64,000 bases of DNA from Enoplosus armatus. Lineage: Eukaryota; Chordata; Actinopteri; Centrarchiformes; Enoplosidae. The translations under genes and the position numbers were made by a program. Under the pieces are notes generated by a model. It saw only the letters and a program-made list of their open reading frames with translations. It did not search any database and had not been told where the DNA came from. The stretch lies in the NCBI RefSeq assembly GCF_043641665.1, contig NC_092195.1, positions 19,008,774-19,072,773 on the forward strand, in the 5' to 3' direction. Below, piece by piece: positions 24,195 through 35,437 of the stretch; position 1 is the stretch's first letter, and every line of letters begins with the position of its first letter.

Positions 24195-24360
24195 ATGCAC
24201 GGCAGACGATGAGTCATTAATAAGAGCTCTCGATAATCAGGCCGCGCCGCTCTGAGGGCGATAATCATCGGCCGCCTGCTCTCCAAGTGATAAGCTAATC
24301 AGCCCTTCGTCTCCACCGAGCCGTCGAGGGGACTCATCATCATTGACATTTCAGCACAGG
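24195..24360. promoter_or_regulatory. Candidate regulatory element, copy B of a related pair
   Basis: GAGTCATTAATAAG (24211-24224), AGCTCTC, then CTGAGGGCGATAATCATCGG. This aligns with copy A at 22960-23020 over about 60 bp with small gaps. It continues with AAGTGATAAGCTAATCAGCC and TCGAGGGGACTCATCATCAT, the latter again like the second half of copy A. No coding frame. Function is inferred. Confidence 0.38.
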
Positions 24361-25854
24361 ATCGGGCCTATAGAGACACAGGAGGAGGGCGGAGGGTGGG
24401 ACACCTGAAGTGACTTAATTATCATTGCTGTGGAATGATATCCTCTCCACTCTACTCTGCTGAAGGTTAACATGGTTCTTTTAGCATCATGGTTAAAGTT
24501 TCACAGCTGCCGTTGACCCCGTTTATTTTCTGGATGATTTAAAAACATCCAGAGGTCTCAATCAATCTACATGCACATCCCGTGCCTTGAACGGTTTCCT
24601 CAACAAAAATAAATGTTTTACATGCCAGGAGAATCAAGCTTCTGCTTTTGCATTCAGTGTCAGTAACTCACTGGCTAAGCATCTGAAATGTGAGTGTGGA
24701 GGTTTTTTCCTCCGGGAAGACAGTTGTGTTGCTGCACGTTCAAATTAATTCATAACCTGTGGGGATACTGCCGTGACAATCTGACAGCTTTTTAACAATA
24801 CAGGCCTGATGTAGCAGAGTCTCGGCTGAGTATCTGTCATCCTCACACCAACCTGCGTTGCATGGCTTACAGCACTGGGGTGTCGAGCACCACGGTGCAT
24901 TTTTCTTTTGCGCTCTTACGCTGGGGTTTTCCTGTTTGTGTGGCTCCACATATGCACGGAGAGAAAGAACGTCAATACAAAGCAAATTCCAATCATGGTG
25001 AAGTCTTTTCCTCCTGCCTTGTACGCTCTCTGTCAAAATCACAGTTCACATTGTCACCTATTATGCAACAGATGCTACAGCAAAAATGCAAAGCACAGGC
25101 TCTGTGGCTCACGGCCTTGAAATAACTTGCCCTCCCGTTTGCTTTGATCTCACGGGCATGTCTCCCAGGCGTGTCGACGCATGAGACGACATATCTCCCA
25201 GCTCCATAATGACCCATCTTCTTTTTCCTTGGTGGCAATTTGGGGACAGTTCTGACAGATGACACTAGTTACACCCAGGTGAAAACAATAGGCTGACACA
25301 TCCATGCTGACAGAGCAGGTACTCAGATTTTTATACCGATCACTGTAGCCCGACTGCCTGCTGTTATGAATTTTGTAGCTGGTCCCAGTCTCTGAAAATA
25401 GTTTCAGTTGGGAGTTGGAGCACGCCTGCGTTACTCGGCGGTGCATTTTAGTGATGTTATCATAGCTTGAGGTTATCTCCATATCCATCACTGTAATGTT
25501 CTCATAGGGACATAAAGTGTTGCTGCGGCAATCAACAGCGAGTTTGTCGATACCTCTTTTTCTTTATGTTGTAATATTTCCAGAATATTCCCAGTAAGCG
25601 TCTGCAGAATCGAGTTCAGAGTAATCTTATTGATGGCATTTATTTAATCATCAGAAACCTTTTAAACTTTTGAGTTTAAAATCACAGTGGTGTCACTTTA
25701 GCTACCGACGCAACATGGACTTTGTGTACATTTTGCATTCTGTGTTGCTCAAAATAAGTAACCTGGCATAAATTCTGGTATTCGGATCTTTTAAGATATT
25801 ACTATAACATTCATACAGTGTCTTGCATTGCGCTTGCATCACTTGACAGTACGT
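24361..25854. other. Non-coding sequence, no gene seen
   Basis: Unique sequence. Minus frames 24740-25042, 24993-25265 and 25150-25491 overlap one another and show no domain; plus frames are equally uninformative. Confidence 0.4.
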
Positions 25855-26215
25855 TTACAGTAGAGCTCGACTGATAACAGCAGGCCGATGCTATCAGCCA
25901 ACAGGCTACTGGCTTATCACGGACACGTCTGTGCGTGGGAAGGGAAGGTATGTAAATAGAAAATGCTGTAAAAGTGATTTTGTGTGTTTTTACTGATAAC
26001 ATTTATTAATACTGCCTTTAATGTTAAGTAGTCCCGTCTTATCTTTGCCGTTGCTGTTGTCTTGACAGTATTTGTTTGACTTTACAATAACTTGTCTCAG
26101 CACATTCCTTTAATAACCAAGCACAGCTCTTTAACTGCTGAATTTAAAGCGATTTTTAAATCATATCAATGTCAATATTGGCAGTTCTGATATCGATCTT
26201 GCTCAACAAACTCAT
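25855..26215. repeat. Possible dispersed repeat remnant
   Basis: AGAGCTCGACTGATAACAGC near 25863 and TCAATATTGGCAGTTCTGAT...TATCGATCTTGCTC near 26171-26208 resemble the two ends of a fish element that reads as a TCGACTGATA / GATATCGGTCGA pair. The middle is diverged. Weak support. Confidence 0.4.
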
Positions 26216-26739
26216 GCATGACTTCCCTCCTTAAACATACAGTATACGTATATATGCATAATGTTTCTTATTTCTATAGTGTCTGCACTTCATTATAGGA
26301 TTACTGTGGTGGATATTCATAAAGGGCTCTCAACACTCGTTGCTGAAGGGCCACCTGAGGAGCAGGGGCCGAGACCGTGTTTCCCATCACCACCCTGTTG
26401 CTCTGCAGAATGAGGACCGATACCTGCCGTTACTCTAATGGTTAGTAATCAGACCTGCGGTGGTGATTGCCCCCCATTTCCCGACGACACTTTCCAACAG
26501 GTAAACACAGATTACAGGTCAGCCGTGTTGGAAGGGTTTGTAGAGGCTCAGAGGGATTAGGTTTCCTGGTCACCTGCCGTCTGAAGCCGCGGGGAATTAG
26601 GACAAAAACCACAGACCAGGAGAGCCACACCTCGCCTATCATGGCGAACCGAAACTCCACACACGCACATTTGGCTGTGTGCTTCGACAATAAACTTTAA
26701 CAACACTTCTCTCAGGCCACCAAACCGCAGCCGGAGAGG
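26216..26739. other. Unique sequence within the presumed first intron
   Basis: Lies just 3' of the minus-strand first exon. CpG frequency rises from about 26560 towards the exon. Frames on both strands at 26442-26700 overlap and reflect the GC-rich composition. Confidence 0.4.
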
Positions 26740-26875
26740 AGACAGAGCCGTGACACGGTGAATCACGCAGCGCTCCCGGGGCGCGGGAGGCGCGACTGGA
26801 AGTGCTGAGAGTTGCCCACATTCACGCTTCGGCTTTGGAGGGTATGTGAACACAGCCCGGGTGGTTTAGTCTTAC

Positions 26876-26963
26876 CTTGAGCTGCGAGGAGGATCGCTGC
26901 CGCCACCAGCCAAGCGTTTCTCACCGGAGAGACCGGGCAGCGTGCTGCGTAATCTCTCGCCAT
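26876..26963 (-). CDS. First coding exon with a signal peptide; secreted or membrane receptor-type protein
   Basis: The frame starts with ATG in a strong context (A at -3, G at +4) and encodes MARDYAARCPVSPVRNAW then LVAAAILLAAQ. This is 29 residues: a basic N-region, a hydrophobic core of Leu/Ala/Ile/Val, then a small-residue end, as in a secretory signal peptide. The exon ends CAAG with GTAAG directly after, a consensus donor, leaving phase 1. A signal-peptide first exon ending in phase 1 is usual for immunoglobulin-superfamily adhesion molecules and receptors (CADM, IgLON and ROR families were considered), and such genes often have very long first introns. The sequence does not decide between them and I give no symbol. 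A read-through frame continues to 26763 past the donor and is judged intronic. No second exon was identified at lower coordinates. Confidence 0.6.
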
Positions 26964-27324
26964 TCTTCTAAACCGGACTCAAGGTGGACGTAAATATCCA
27001 CAACAGCGATGTGTGGGGCAGCCGGGCTCCGAAGTATTCCTTCTCCGATCGGCCAAGAAACTTCGAGTTCAGTTCAGACCGCCTGCGTTGAAATCAGCCA
27101 AGTTGCGGCGTCTCTGTCCCCCTGTCTCCGTGTCTCTGTGTCTCTGGAGCGCGTTTAGTTTCTCCCTCTCTCTTCCTTCGGATCTGTTAATGACAGGAAG
27201 AGTAAAAACCCCTCCCCGTTGTGGGCCGGCCGCAGTGCGCACAGGTAGCCCGCGGCTGCTTGTGTGTGATGGTGCGTCTCGGCCACCGCGAGTGGAGCGA
27301 AACGGAAACAAAGTGGTGTGGAGG

Positions 27325-27326
<2 letters not shown>

Positions 27327-27381
<55 letters not shown>
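27327..27381. repeat. (GT)n(GA)n compound microsatellite
   Basis: About 21 GT units to 27369 followed by GA units to 27381. It lies inside the CpG-rich promoter region of the minus-strand gene. Confidence 0.97.
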
Positions 27382-27669
27382 TCGCTGGAGCTCCGTGTGT
27401 GTGTGATGCGGAGAGCTGCGCGGGGAATATCAGAGTGATGTCAGCAGAGCGTCACCAAGAGGACTTCAGCCGTAATACTGAACCCGCACAGCTGCAGCTC
27501 CACAGTCCGGCTCAGAAAGACCGGAGGAATCACATACCTGCGCTGAAGACTCGGGGCGTGTCCTGCTGACACCTGCCGCCCGTGTGTGTGTGTGTGATCA
27601 AATGAGAACAACACACACATATATATTTTCATCGATCACTGATGATCGGTTGAAACAGATCAATGCCAG

Positions 27670-27906
27670 TGTAGAAATACTCTGTTACGAGTCCTGCATT
27701 CAGAATTTGACTTCAGTAAAACATCAAAATATGTAAAAGTAAAAGTATTCATTATGCAGAATGGCCTATTTCAGAATCATTCATATCTTAGGAACTAAAG
27801 CTGTCAGATAAACGTGGTGGATTAGAAATGAATTACTTCATTTAAGTAAGTAAGTACAGTAAGTACAGTAGTTGGGTAAATGCACTTAGTTACTGTCCAA
27901 CACTGA
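27670..27906 (+). repeat. Dispersed teleost repeat (ATTATGCAGAATGG family), forward copy
   Basis: AGAAATACTCTGTTACGAGT, CCTGCATTCAGAATTTGACT, GTATTCATTATGCAGAATGG, AACTAAAGCTGTCAGATAAA, CGTGGTGGATTAGAAATGA and TGCACTTAGTTACTGTCCAA are in the order I know for a very abundant fish repeat. Its middle portion is deleted. Direct AAGTA units at 27842-27872 expand the 3' end. Confidence 0.8.
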
Positions 27907-27944
27907 TATAGAATATAATGCAATGTTACAGATGAAACACTACA

Positions 27945-28125
27945 AATATAGCTTCCACCTCCAGCTACAACATTGAAATGCTGCTCAGACATTAATGCAA
28001 CCGCGATAAATGATAGCAATTAAATAAGATGGTACATGATACTTACTTTTAATCCTTTAATACTTAAATGTAAGACTTTGAACACGAGACCTTTTACTTG
28101 GAATAGTATTAGCCGTCCTACAACA
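27945..28125 (-). repeat. Same repeat family, reverse copy
   Basis: TTCCACCTCCAGCTACAACA, TTGAAATGCTGCTCAGACAT, TAATGCAACC and AATGTAAGACTTTGAACACG read as the reverse complement of the middle and 5' parts of the family at 27670-27906. The deleted middle of the forward copy is represented here, so the two make a head-to-head pair about 40 bp apart. Confidence 0.65.
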
Positions 28126-28595
28126 CGGGGGCTGCGTAATGAAGTTAAAACTGTAGCTCCCTTCATGCTACACACTCAGAACATATATCCACCAATGGCA
28201 ATGCATTACCATTAATCATTCAGTCAAAACTACAGCTACATCACTGGAAACAGTTGGAATCAAAAACAAAAGGCAAAGGGATGTCTTAAAATTGCTTACT
28301 TTGTCTGACCAGCAGCCAAAAAATCATTTATATCATCTATAAAAATCACAGAAATGCTGCGACGGCAACTTTTTTATTATCATTTATCAAAATAATAATT
28401 GATTTCTGTCAATTGAGTAAGTGATGAATCAAGTGAATATGTCAGAACCATAAATATAAAAAAACTATTGTGTTCCTGGGGTTTAGTGCGTCCCCGTGCG
28501 GGGGTCTACAGAGGCCATACCACACACACCACATGTAATGTCTCAGTCGGCTTTACAGGCACATAGCATTAAAGGTTTCCCAGCTCGAGCTTTCT
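28126..28595. other. Non-coding sequence, no gene seen
   Basis: Unique AT-rich sequence. GTCCCCGTGCGGGGGTC at 28490-28506 can form a short GC hairpin (CCCCGTGCGGGG). Not recognised as an RNA gene. Confidence 0.4.
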
Positions 28596-28705
28596 AAGAA
28601 GAAAAAACTCCTTGAAAAACATGTAGCTCATTGGGGAAAATGGAGGAAACCTTGAGAGAGGCAATTCAAAGAGAGATACCCCTTCTGTGGTGGGAAAAAG
28701 ACAAT
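28596..28705 (+). repeat. Dispersed repeat fragment (AAACCTTGAGAGAGGCAATT type)
   Basis: AAGAAAAAACTCCTTGAAAA, GGGGAAAATGGAGGAAACCT and TTGAGAGAGGCAATTCAAAG then GAGAGATACCCCTTCTGTGG. I recognise the order AACTCC...GGAAACCTTG...GGCAATTCAGAGAGGGATCCC from fish dispersed repeats. Borders are approximate. Confidence 0.6.
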
Positions 28706-29878
28706 TAGCCTACTAAAAATAGGCTAACTGACTAAAAATGAACACATTGTTACACACAAATTCAAGTATAATCCAGGATAAATGTGATAAAATAAGTCCA
28801 ATAAACAGAAGTTGCAATAATTATTCTCTATGTGAATTTAGATGACCTATAATTGTTCCCTTCAGTAGGATATCATGCAAATCTTACATGTATGAATCCT
28901 CGTGGTAACAGAAGGACAAAGAGAGGGGGGGGGAAACAAAGTCACCATAAACAGAAATGAAAACCTGGATCCAAACCCAACGGACCCACATGATCCAATA
29001 ATCTCCAATAAACATAACGTATTTCTGTTGATAGAATCAAGATTAGTTCATATTGTTTTTGGAAATGTATAGAGGTAAATGGTTCGTGATGTAAAACACA
29101 TTCAAATCAGATGAAGATGTTGATATTTCTGGGTAAATAAATGAATCTTTTTTTATAGTGTGGTTTCATTTACTTTGTTTTGGTGTTATCAAAAGCCCGA
29201 CTAGCCTACTGCAGACTAACAGTGTGACCTCCACTATAACAGAAGCTCGACAACTGAAATCTGTGTACTTTCTGTCCGACTTTTAAATATCTTTTAATCC
29301 ACATCCTGGCTCACCCATGCAATGATGTATTTCATCTATTACACCAAAAAACAAAAGTACAAGAGACTTGCACACAAGAAATTGCACACATATATTCAGG
29401 TTTGCAGCACGTAAGAAAAAGCCTTCAGGGACCGGGCCGGGGTAGGGGGGGTGGGAGGGTGAGGAGGGGGGGTTTAAGTCTCCCAAGATGGATGCTGTCA
29501 TTTACTTTGTTGTCCCCTCCACAAAAACAGTGATGCTGAGAGGTTTTTTAAAGACAGAAATGTTTCAAATATGGATAAGTTGGAGGGAAATAAACAGACC
29601 CCACTCTGCTGTACACAGAGAGGACATTCGCCGTCTGTTTAGGATGATAAGAGAGCATCTTTGAAGTCGACTGCAGCAGAATTTAAGTTACTGTTGAAAT
29701 GAGTAACATGAGGCAGATTGACTGAGAAAATACTTACTTTGTTCACACCAACACATTGAAAAGCGAAGGCTCAATTAACTGTGTGACTGACTGGTCGACT
29801 GTAAACATAATAAACAGTATAGGGGGAACTATTTCCTTCATTCGAACCAGACAAGGATGTTTATTTTTATTGTTTCGG
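28706..29878. other. Non-coding sequence, no gene seen
   Basis: Unique AT-rich sequence with a G run near 28926-28933 and G-rich words at 29430-29472. No coding evidence. Confidence 0.45.
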
Positions 29879-30060
29879 GTTCAGTTCAGGTTTATTGTCA
29901 TTACACAGTAAAGGATTGCACAATGTAATGCAGTTGTAGCCCCCTCCGTGCTGCACACAGAAAATGTGTAAACAGATATATCAAATATTCAAATTAGAGT
30001 ATTAACTGTAACAGATAATAAAATAGAACAAACTATATAAATATAATACCAGCATAGCAG
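29879..30060 (+). repeat. Dispersed repeat (TTTATTGTCATTACACAGTA type)
   Basis: TTCAGTTCAGGTTTATTGTC and ATTACACAGTAAAGGATTGC then ACAATGTAATGCAGTTGTAG and AAATTAGAGT. This matches, from memory, a common fish element beginning AGTTTATTGTCATTACACAGT...AACGAAATGCAGTTTAG. A related tail-like fragment (AAATGTGCTCTATAAATAAA) lies at 30232-30251. Confidence 0.68.
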
Positions 30061-31689
30061 TCACAGTGATTCACCATCAGCCACAATCCAATATCATATT
30101 TTTCGTTCATACTAGTAAATAACGGAGACACTGAATGAGCTGTATGTTGCTGTTTGTTTTGTCGTTGGTTTCTCTTTGTGTGTATTTAATGTTCTTCTGT
30201 AGAGCGCTGTGGTCAGCTTAAGCTGTGTTTAAATGTGCTCTATAAATAAACATTACTTTGCTATATCCATAAAGTTGCGATAATGGCAACGTTAATTCAG
30301 CCGTTTGCTTCTGCTGGGACATTTTTAATGGGTCAGTTGAATCAAATCACGTATATTTTTTTACTTAACTTCTATGTAACATGTGCAGAAGTCCGCCTCT
30401 TGGATTTTTTCCACCACGCCAGCACAATGAGCTCAAAGCGTTGAACAATGACATTTTAAGAAATCTGCATTAGCCATTAAATGTGTTTGCGTTCTGTAAT
30501 TACCTTTCCATATAGTAGTTTTCATTGTTAGTGGTGGAGTCCGCCATTCCCACCCAGGATTCAAATTGCCTACCTGTGCAAACCTACTACTACTACTGTT
30601 AACAGATACACCAGTTGCTCTTCTGTTTTCTGCTGCTCAAGGAGTGTTGGCTGCAGTATTAAACCGCACTTGTTGTTACCATGGTCACCAAGGGTGTCGC
30701 AAAAATCCGTGGGGCCTGAAATCTTAAGTATCACGACTGTAAGTAACTGGGTTACCCATAGAAACCAGGTTACGCAGGTAATCTGAGAACACAATCTGAG
30801 AAATCGGTGTTCACCAGAAGAAAGGTTTCTCTAATCCCCTTTCCTGATTATAGAAAACAGGTTTCTGGTTTACATGATCTTCACAGAATCTGAATCTTCG
30901 CAGTTACTTAAATGCATGTAATTGCTCTGCTTGTGTCTTTCCAGAACCAATGACCTGGTCACTCACAGGTATCTCAAAACCCGGGAAAATAAATGTTAAA
31001 CAATCTGTTTGGCTAAAGAAGGTACATGGATTTTTTTTGTAATTCGGGCGAACTGAACCTTGAAACTGACCCCTCGTTCTGAAGAAGCGATATTTGGGAA
31101 ACAAACTGTTTGTGTTGTTGGATGTGGACAAGAAGAGCTGGGGGTCAAACCATCAACCTCACAAATAATGGCCAACCAGCTCCAGCTGAGCTACAGCCTC
31201 CTTCAAGTGCAACCAAACAAAGAAAATAAAAGACACATTCTGATAACCTGTAAAACATCAGACCCTGCCAGTGGTGTCCGTCGTATCAGACATTCAATCA
31301 GTCATACTCAAATACTTCTTTCTCAATCTATGAGATCAACATGTTCAAAGATCATGTGCTGCAGCTTATAGTGATGCTTCCCCTCCAGCTCCAGTAGGTT
31401 AAAACGCTCTCTTATTCCAAACCCAGTAAGCACTGTCAAAACATCTCTTCATCACCCATAATGCTCTCACTGCTCGAGCACCATGATTTTTCATTTCCTG
31501 CCAACCAAACAACCACATATTCTACTGTGGAAATCGATGTAAGCAGCCCCACGCCTCCGTCCACCTTCACCATTCAAAACATTTCACTGAGAAATAACAG
31601 GCGGCCGCCCTCTGGAAAGCTGGCCTGCCTGCCTGCCTGTCTCTGAGACCTTCCCCGTGATGCTTCCACCATTTTGCAGGGTGGTGGAC
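30061..31689. other. Non-coding sequence, no gene seen
   Basis: Unique sequence. A CCTG run at 31622-31640 and the frame at 31060-31371 show nothing coding. Confidence 0.42.
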
Positions 31690-31842
31690 CCAGCCACCCA
31701 TCTCTCCATTATCACCTCATTAGCGGGCTGCAAACTGGCCCACCCTCCATTTTGGCTCCAGCCTCAATCAGCCCATTAATCACAGAAGAGCAGGGAAACC
31801 TTCTGTCCTCTGAAGGCTCACGATGTATTCTGCTGGCCCCTG
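31690..31842. promoter_or_regulatory. Candidate conserved non-coding element
   Basis: Compact, repeat-free, with CCATTATCACCTCATTAGCG, CCTCCATTTTGGCTCCAGCC and CAGCCCATTAATCACAGAAG. The open frame over it has no domain. It abuts a GT microsatellite. Regulatory role is inferred from texture. Confidence 0.3.
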
Positions 31843-31843
31843 T

Positions 31844-31849
31844 TGTGTG

Positions 31850-31884
<35 letters not shown>

Positions 31885-31886
31885 GT
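31844..31886. repeat. (GT)n microsatellite, one interruption
   Basis: About 21 GT units with a TTT interruption near 31864, directly visible. Confidence 0.96.
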
Positions 31887-32454
31887 ATGGGCATGTTGCT
31901 GCGTACAAATGATCCAGCTACATCCTGCCATCTGTTGACTGCTAAAAGTAACTGCCTCTTCACCGACACACACAGGTTCATGATGCTTTCTGTCGGTCTG
32001 TTCTTCTTCCGTATCCAAAAATATAATTATGTAACTCAAGGTTTATCTCAGTAAAAGAGCAGATGGGATCAAGCATGCAATCATCGCAACAAGTCCTCGT
32101 ATTTAAACAACTAAAAAGGCTGTCATTGCTTTCCAAACTCGACTCAGATAAGGGTTTTCTCAGCTGTTACCCATATGGTTGAGGTGTGTTTCATTTCAAA
32201 GCAACTTAAACCAATTTGTTAAGGTTGGGGAAAGAACTTCTAATGTTGGTAGAAGAAAGGATGCACACACTGGTCTCCAGAGTCAAAGTCTTCATCCTGA
32301 CCTGTTCTCTTAACACCTTTCATAGAAGTATAAAGATGCTGTCGTTTTTCTGCTCGTCAGGAAAACGTAAACACGGGTCATTTCAAGGTGCTGGACTGAA
32401 GCCTGTAATGTAATCTCCTGACTCCTCCAGCGCTGTGGCGTTCATGCAATGTCA
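31887..32454. other. Non-coding sequence, no gene seen
   Basis: Unique sequence; no supported feature. Confidence 0.45.
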
Positions 32455-32532
32455 TTGCGAGCATGTTAGCATGCTGACATTAGCATTTAGCTCAAAGCAT
32501 GGCTGTGCATGGCTGTAGACTCTTGTTCTGGA
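32455..32532 (+). repeat. Dispersed repeat fragment (GCATGTTAGCATGCTGACAT)
   Basis: GCATGTTAGCATGCTGACAT, TAGCATTTAGCTCAAAGCA and CATGGCTGTAGACTCTTGTT are diagnostic words of a very common fish repeat. A segment between AAAGCA and GGCTGTAGAC is missing in this copy. The element at 35600-35925 probably belongs to the same family (its other half). Confidence 0.78.
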
Positions 32533-33570
32533 GAGTCTCAATCACACCTGTTTCATTAAAATCACAAGCCTGCTGAGGAGCAAACATAATTTGGTTTTGA
32601 ACAAATTGTTTATTGGACAGTTCTGTAAATGTGTCATCATGTGAGATGAAACTCATTCCAGCCCCTGTAACTTTACCTTCTGTGGTGTTAATACCAGAAA
32701 TCACGTGTTCATCATTCAGAGACTGACCTGGCTCGTTATGCTCGCCTGTCGAAGCATGACAAATATTGAGATTGGTCGTCCTTGTTCAGTGTCACCAGCA
32801 GATCAGGGCCTGTATGTAACCCAGTGGCTGACATGTTTTATTTTTTTCACGTTTTTAAATTGGGCTTGGCTTGGTTTAGTCAGATATTCACAGAACATCA
32901 GAGGCCAGCTATGTATCCAACCCATGCATTTACTGCAGCTGTATGCTGACATTAATGTTATACATGTTACACTCAACCTTTAAGAAAATACATTTAAAAA
33001 ACACACTTTACATATTTGAAACCATCGCACGGCTGACAGATAATCTCTTTTGGCAATGAAATGCAGAAAGGCCACATAAATGTAATTTAGGGGGAATTTG
33101 TGTGACATAAATAATGAGTAAGCCCTGGCTCCAGGCCTGTTTGGCCCTGTAGAGGAAACTGAGTTAATTAATTCCTCCTGCTGTAATGATGTTGTAAACA
33201 AAATCAGAATCACTTTATATCACTTTATATGCCTTATACTGTATATGTAGAGGAATTCATCTTGGTTACATTGATGCAGAGATTCATCCTAGATGGTTAT
33301 TTAAACATAAGTACTGATACGTACATATACAGTATACTGACATAGTCAACACAAAGAAGATTGGTTATTTCCAATTCAAGACAAACAGCAAAGACAACCA
33401 AGACCCACCATACTGGATCTCTCCATCTACTTAGAAGAAAATCTTATTTTCCTTTACATGTCCCTTAAAATCTCAAGTCAGCAGGCTTTGAAAAGGCTTT
33501 GAATAATTCAGCCAATAATTCATGTCTTACCACTCTGTGCCTCCTCGCTCCCGGGGGCCACAGTAGTTTA
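32533..33570. other. Non-coding sequence, no gene seen
   Basis: Unique sequence. A short direct duplication, ATCACTTTAT twice at 33207-33230, lies inside AT-rich sequence. Confidence 0.42.
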
Positions 33571-33865
33571 AACTGGCGGTTCACAACCTGGGGTCCTCCC
33601 CTCCAACGGGTTGCAAGATAAATCTGAGAGGGCACAAAATGATTAACAGCATAGAAAAGAACACAAAATGCAACACAAAATGATTTCAGACTTTTCTTTA
33701 ATCTTTCTTTCTTCTGAAATCTCGAGCAGTTTCACCTTTCGAGGCTTCTGAAATGTATTCAAATGAAAACAATCACTGAAGGGAATTTCACTCTTTGGTT
33801 GAACTGCTCACAACTCAGACACGAGGGTCACACGTGCACATCTCTTTGCATGCTAAAATGGTTGG
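33571..33865 (+). repeat. Dispersed teleost repeat (GGTTGCAAGATAAATCTGAG family)
   Basis: CGGTTCACAACCTGGGGTCC, GGGTTGCAAGATAAATCTGA, ACAAAATGATTAACAGCAT, TTTCTTTCTTCTGAAATCTC, TTCGAGGCTTCTGAAATGTA and TGAAAACAATCACTG match in order a common fish repeat that starts with TTCTCAACCTGGGGTC. A related, 5'-truncated copy is at 40345-40565. Confidence 0.75.
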
Positions 33866-34663
33866 TAACTACTGGTTTGAACATTAGAGAAGTGGGCTTT
33901 TGACTGGAAAAATCACTGGAAGTAAATAGGTCACACTCTCTCCTCTCCATCATAAATTAGTGCTGATAAGCCTTGAGCGAAGTGGTGAACCCCCCCCCCC
34001 GATCATATTGTACTGAACTGCTCAATTCAGCTCAGACTGCAGCTGCACTGCAGGTGTGAATATGTTTAACTGTCCTTTAAGACGGACTTAAAGGAAACAG
34101 TTCTGTCAGCTGTCCACCAGCTATAGATATTTGGTTTACCGAGTTGCTTCCTTCCCGTCTCACGCACACAAATCATCTGTTCACCCTTCTCTCTATATTC
34201 ATGCTTTTGCCTTGTATACAGATTGGACTGGGCCGTCTCTCTGGCCTTGGCTCTTCAATCACCTCTCCTCTCCTCCTGCCTTCACCTCTCCCCTTCCACC
34301 ATCCATCCCTCCATCCATCAACTCTTACCTCAGTGACAGCCGGCCAGCCCGAACACCCACTGAGTTATTTACTTCAGTATGCCTCTGACCCACTGTTGGA
34401 CCCAAACGAACCTGCATCAGCTCTTCATCTCTAACACAGTCAACTCTTCATATTCACACACATATCTGCCCAGGACACTTAAGAGCAAAGACACACACAC
34501 ACACATTATGTTTAGCTGCATTAGAAGAGCTGGAAGCAGGTCTGTAAGAGCTTTCTCCCGTATTATTTTCTCCCCAACCAGCCCATGAATTTTATATGCA
34601 GCACTCCCATTGCTCTCTTATCCTCACCTCATTCTAGAAGCTATAAGCCAATAAGGACTCGCG
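33866..34663. other. Non-coding sequence, no gene seen
   Basis: Contains a C run at 33990-33999 and a CCAT-rich stretch at 34297-34318. The frames at 34131-34434 are Pro/Ser/Leu-rich, overlap in two phases and have no splice support. Confidence 0.45.
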
Positions 34664-34686
34664 CACACACACACACACACACACAC
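34664..34686. repeat. (AC)n microsatellite
   Basis: About 11 AC units, directly visible. Confidence 0.94.
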
Positions 34687-35413
34687 CGTACGTACACATG
34701 TGCTTGCGCCCACACACAGTTGGTTTGTTTGATTTGTGTGGATATAGATTGGTATGTTTTTATAGTGGAAGAGAAGGTGGTGGGGGAGGGGATGGGTGGA
34801 TAAAGAGACTGAGCAGGGGGGGTTGTCTTTTGGTAGATAATCTTTCAGTCCCTAAACACAGTGGAACAGAGGGCGAGAGGTGGCTGTCAATCACTGTAAA
34901 GAGTCCCCACTGAGGTAACCCAGGTTATGGGTTTGTTGAGGGAGGGGGTAGTTACATGAGGTGGGTCAACGGAGACCAACACACTCTGAGAGAGTCCTTC
35001 TTTCTCAGAGGAATAGCTTACTTTTTTAGGGATGGGGCAATGAAAGAAAAAGGCACACCTCTACCACGCACAGTGTTAGGGTTACGTTACAACAAAGCAG
35101 ACATCTGAGCTAGACCAGAAGACGTAGGCTTCTCGACTGTCCATCCGGCGAGAGATTAAGGAAAATAAAAGGCATAAAGGAGTCACAACACAAACATGAC
35201 CTGGCTTAAAATCGTAAAGGGCTATTTGATATTCCAGGACTGTAGACTTGGAATTTGACCAGACACCAAATATTCTCTTAAAAAAAGTCCCCAAATATTT
35301 TTAGTTCTGGATTTTTTATATATATAATTTACACAGGTAACTGATCAATTTCATTTTCTGCCAAAATGTTATCACACTGCGAGGGATAAAACTTTGGTGG
35401 GAAATACAGAATC
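34687..35413. other. Non-coding sequence, no gene seen
   Basis: Unique sequence with G-rich words (34770-34830). No supported feature. Confidence 0.45.
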
Positions 35414-35437
35414 ATTTATTTATTTATTTATTTATTT
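35414..35437. repeat. (ATTT)n tetranucleotide repeat
   Basis: About six ATTT units, directly visible. Confidence 0.93.

Larger units (their letters stand above)
26740..27560 (-). promoter_or_regulatory. CpG-rich promoter region and 5' UTR of the minus-strand gene
   Basis: CG dinucleotides are frequent here (for example GCGGCGTCTC, GGCCGGCCGCAGTGCGC, CACCGCGAGTGGAGCG) against a CpG-poor background on both sides, as for a vertebrate CpG-island promoter. Transcription would run leftwards. There is no obvious TATA box, which fits a CpG-type promoter. An ETS-type word (ACAGGAAG) occurs near 27193. A GT/GA microsatellite (27327-27381) sits about 370-400 bp upstream of the start codon. Start sites are not resolvable. 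Confidence 0.62.

Noticed and set aside
26763..26875. Extension of the minus-strand first exon past the GTAAG donor
   Set aside because: The donor is consensus and the added peptide (Lys/Pro/Ser-rich, then Arg/Pro) looks intronic; the frame is open only because the region is GC-rich.
28490..28506. GC hairpin CCCCGTGCGGGG as a possible small RNA gene
   Set aside because: The stem is only four pairs long, with no flanking pairing or RNA-gene promoter.
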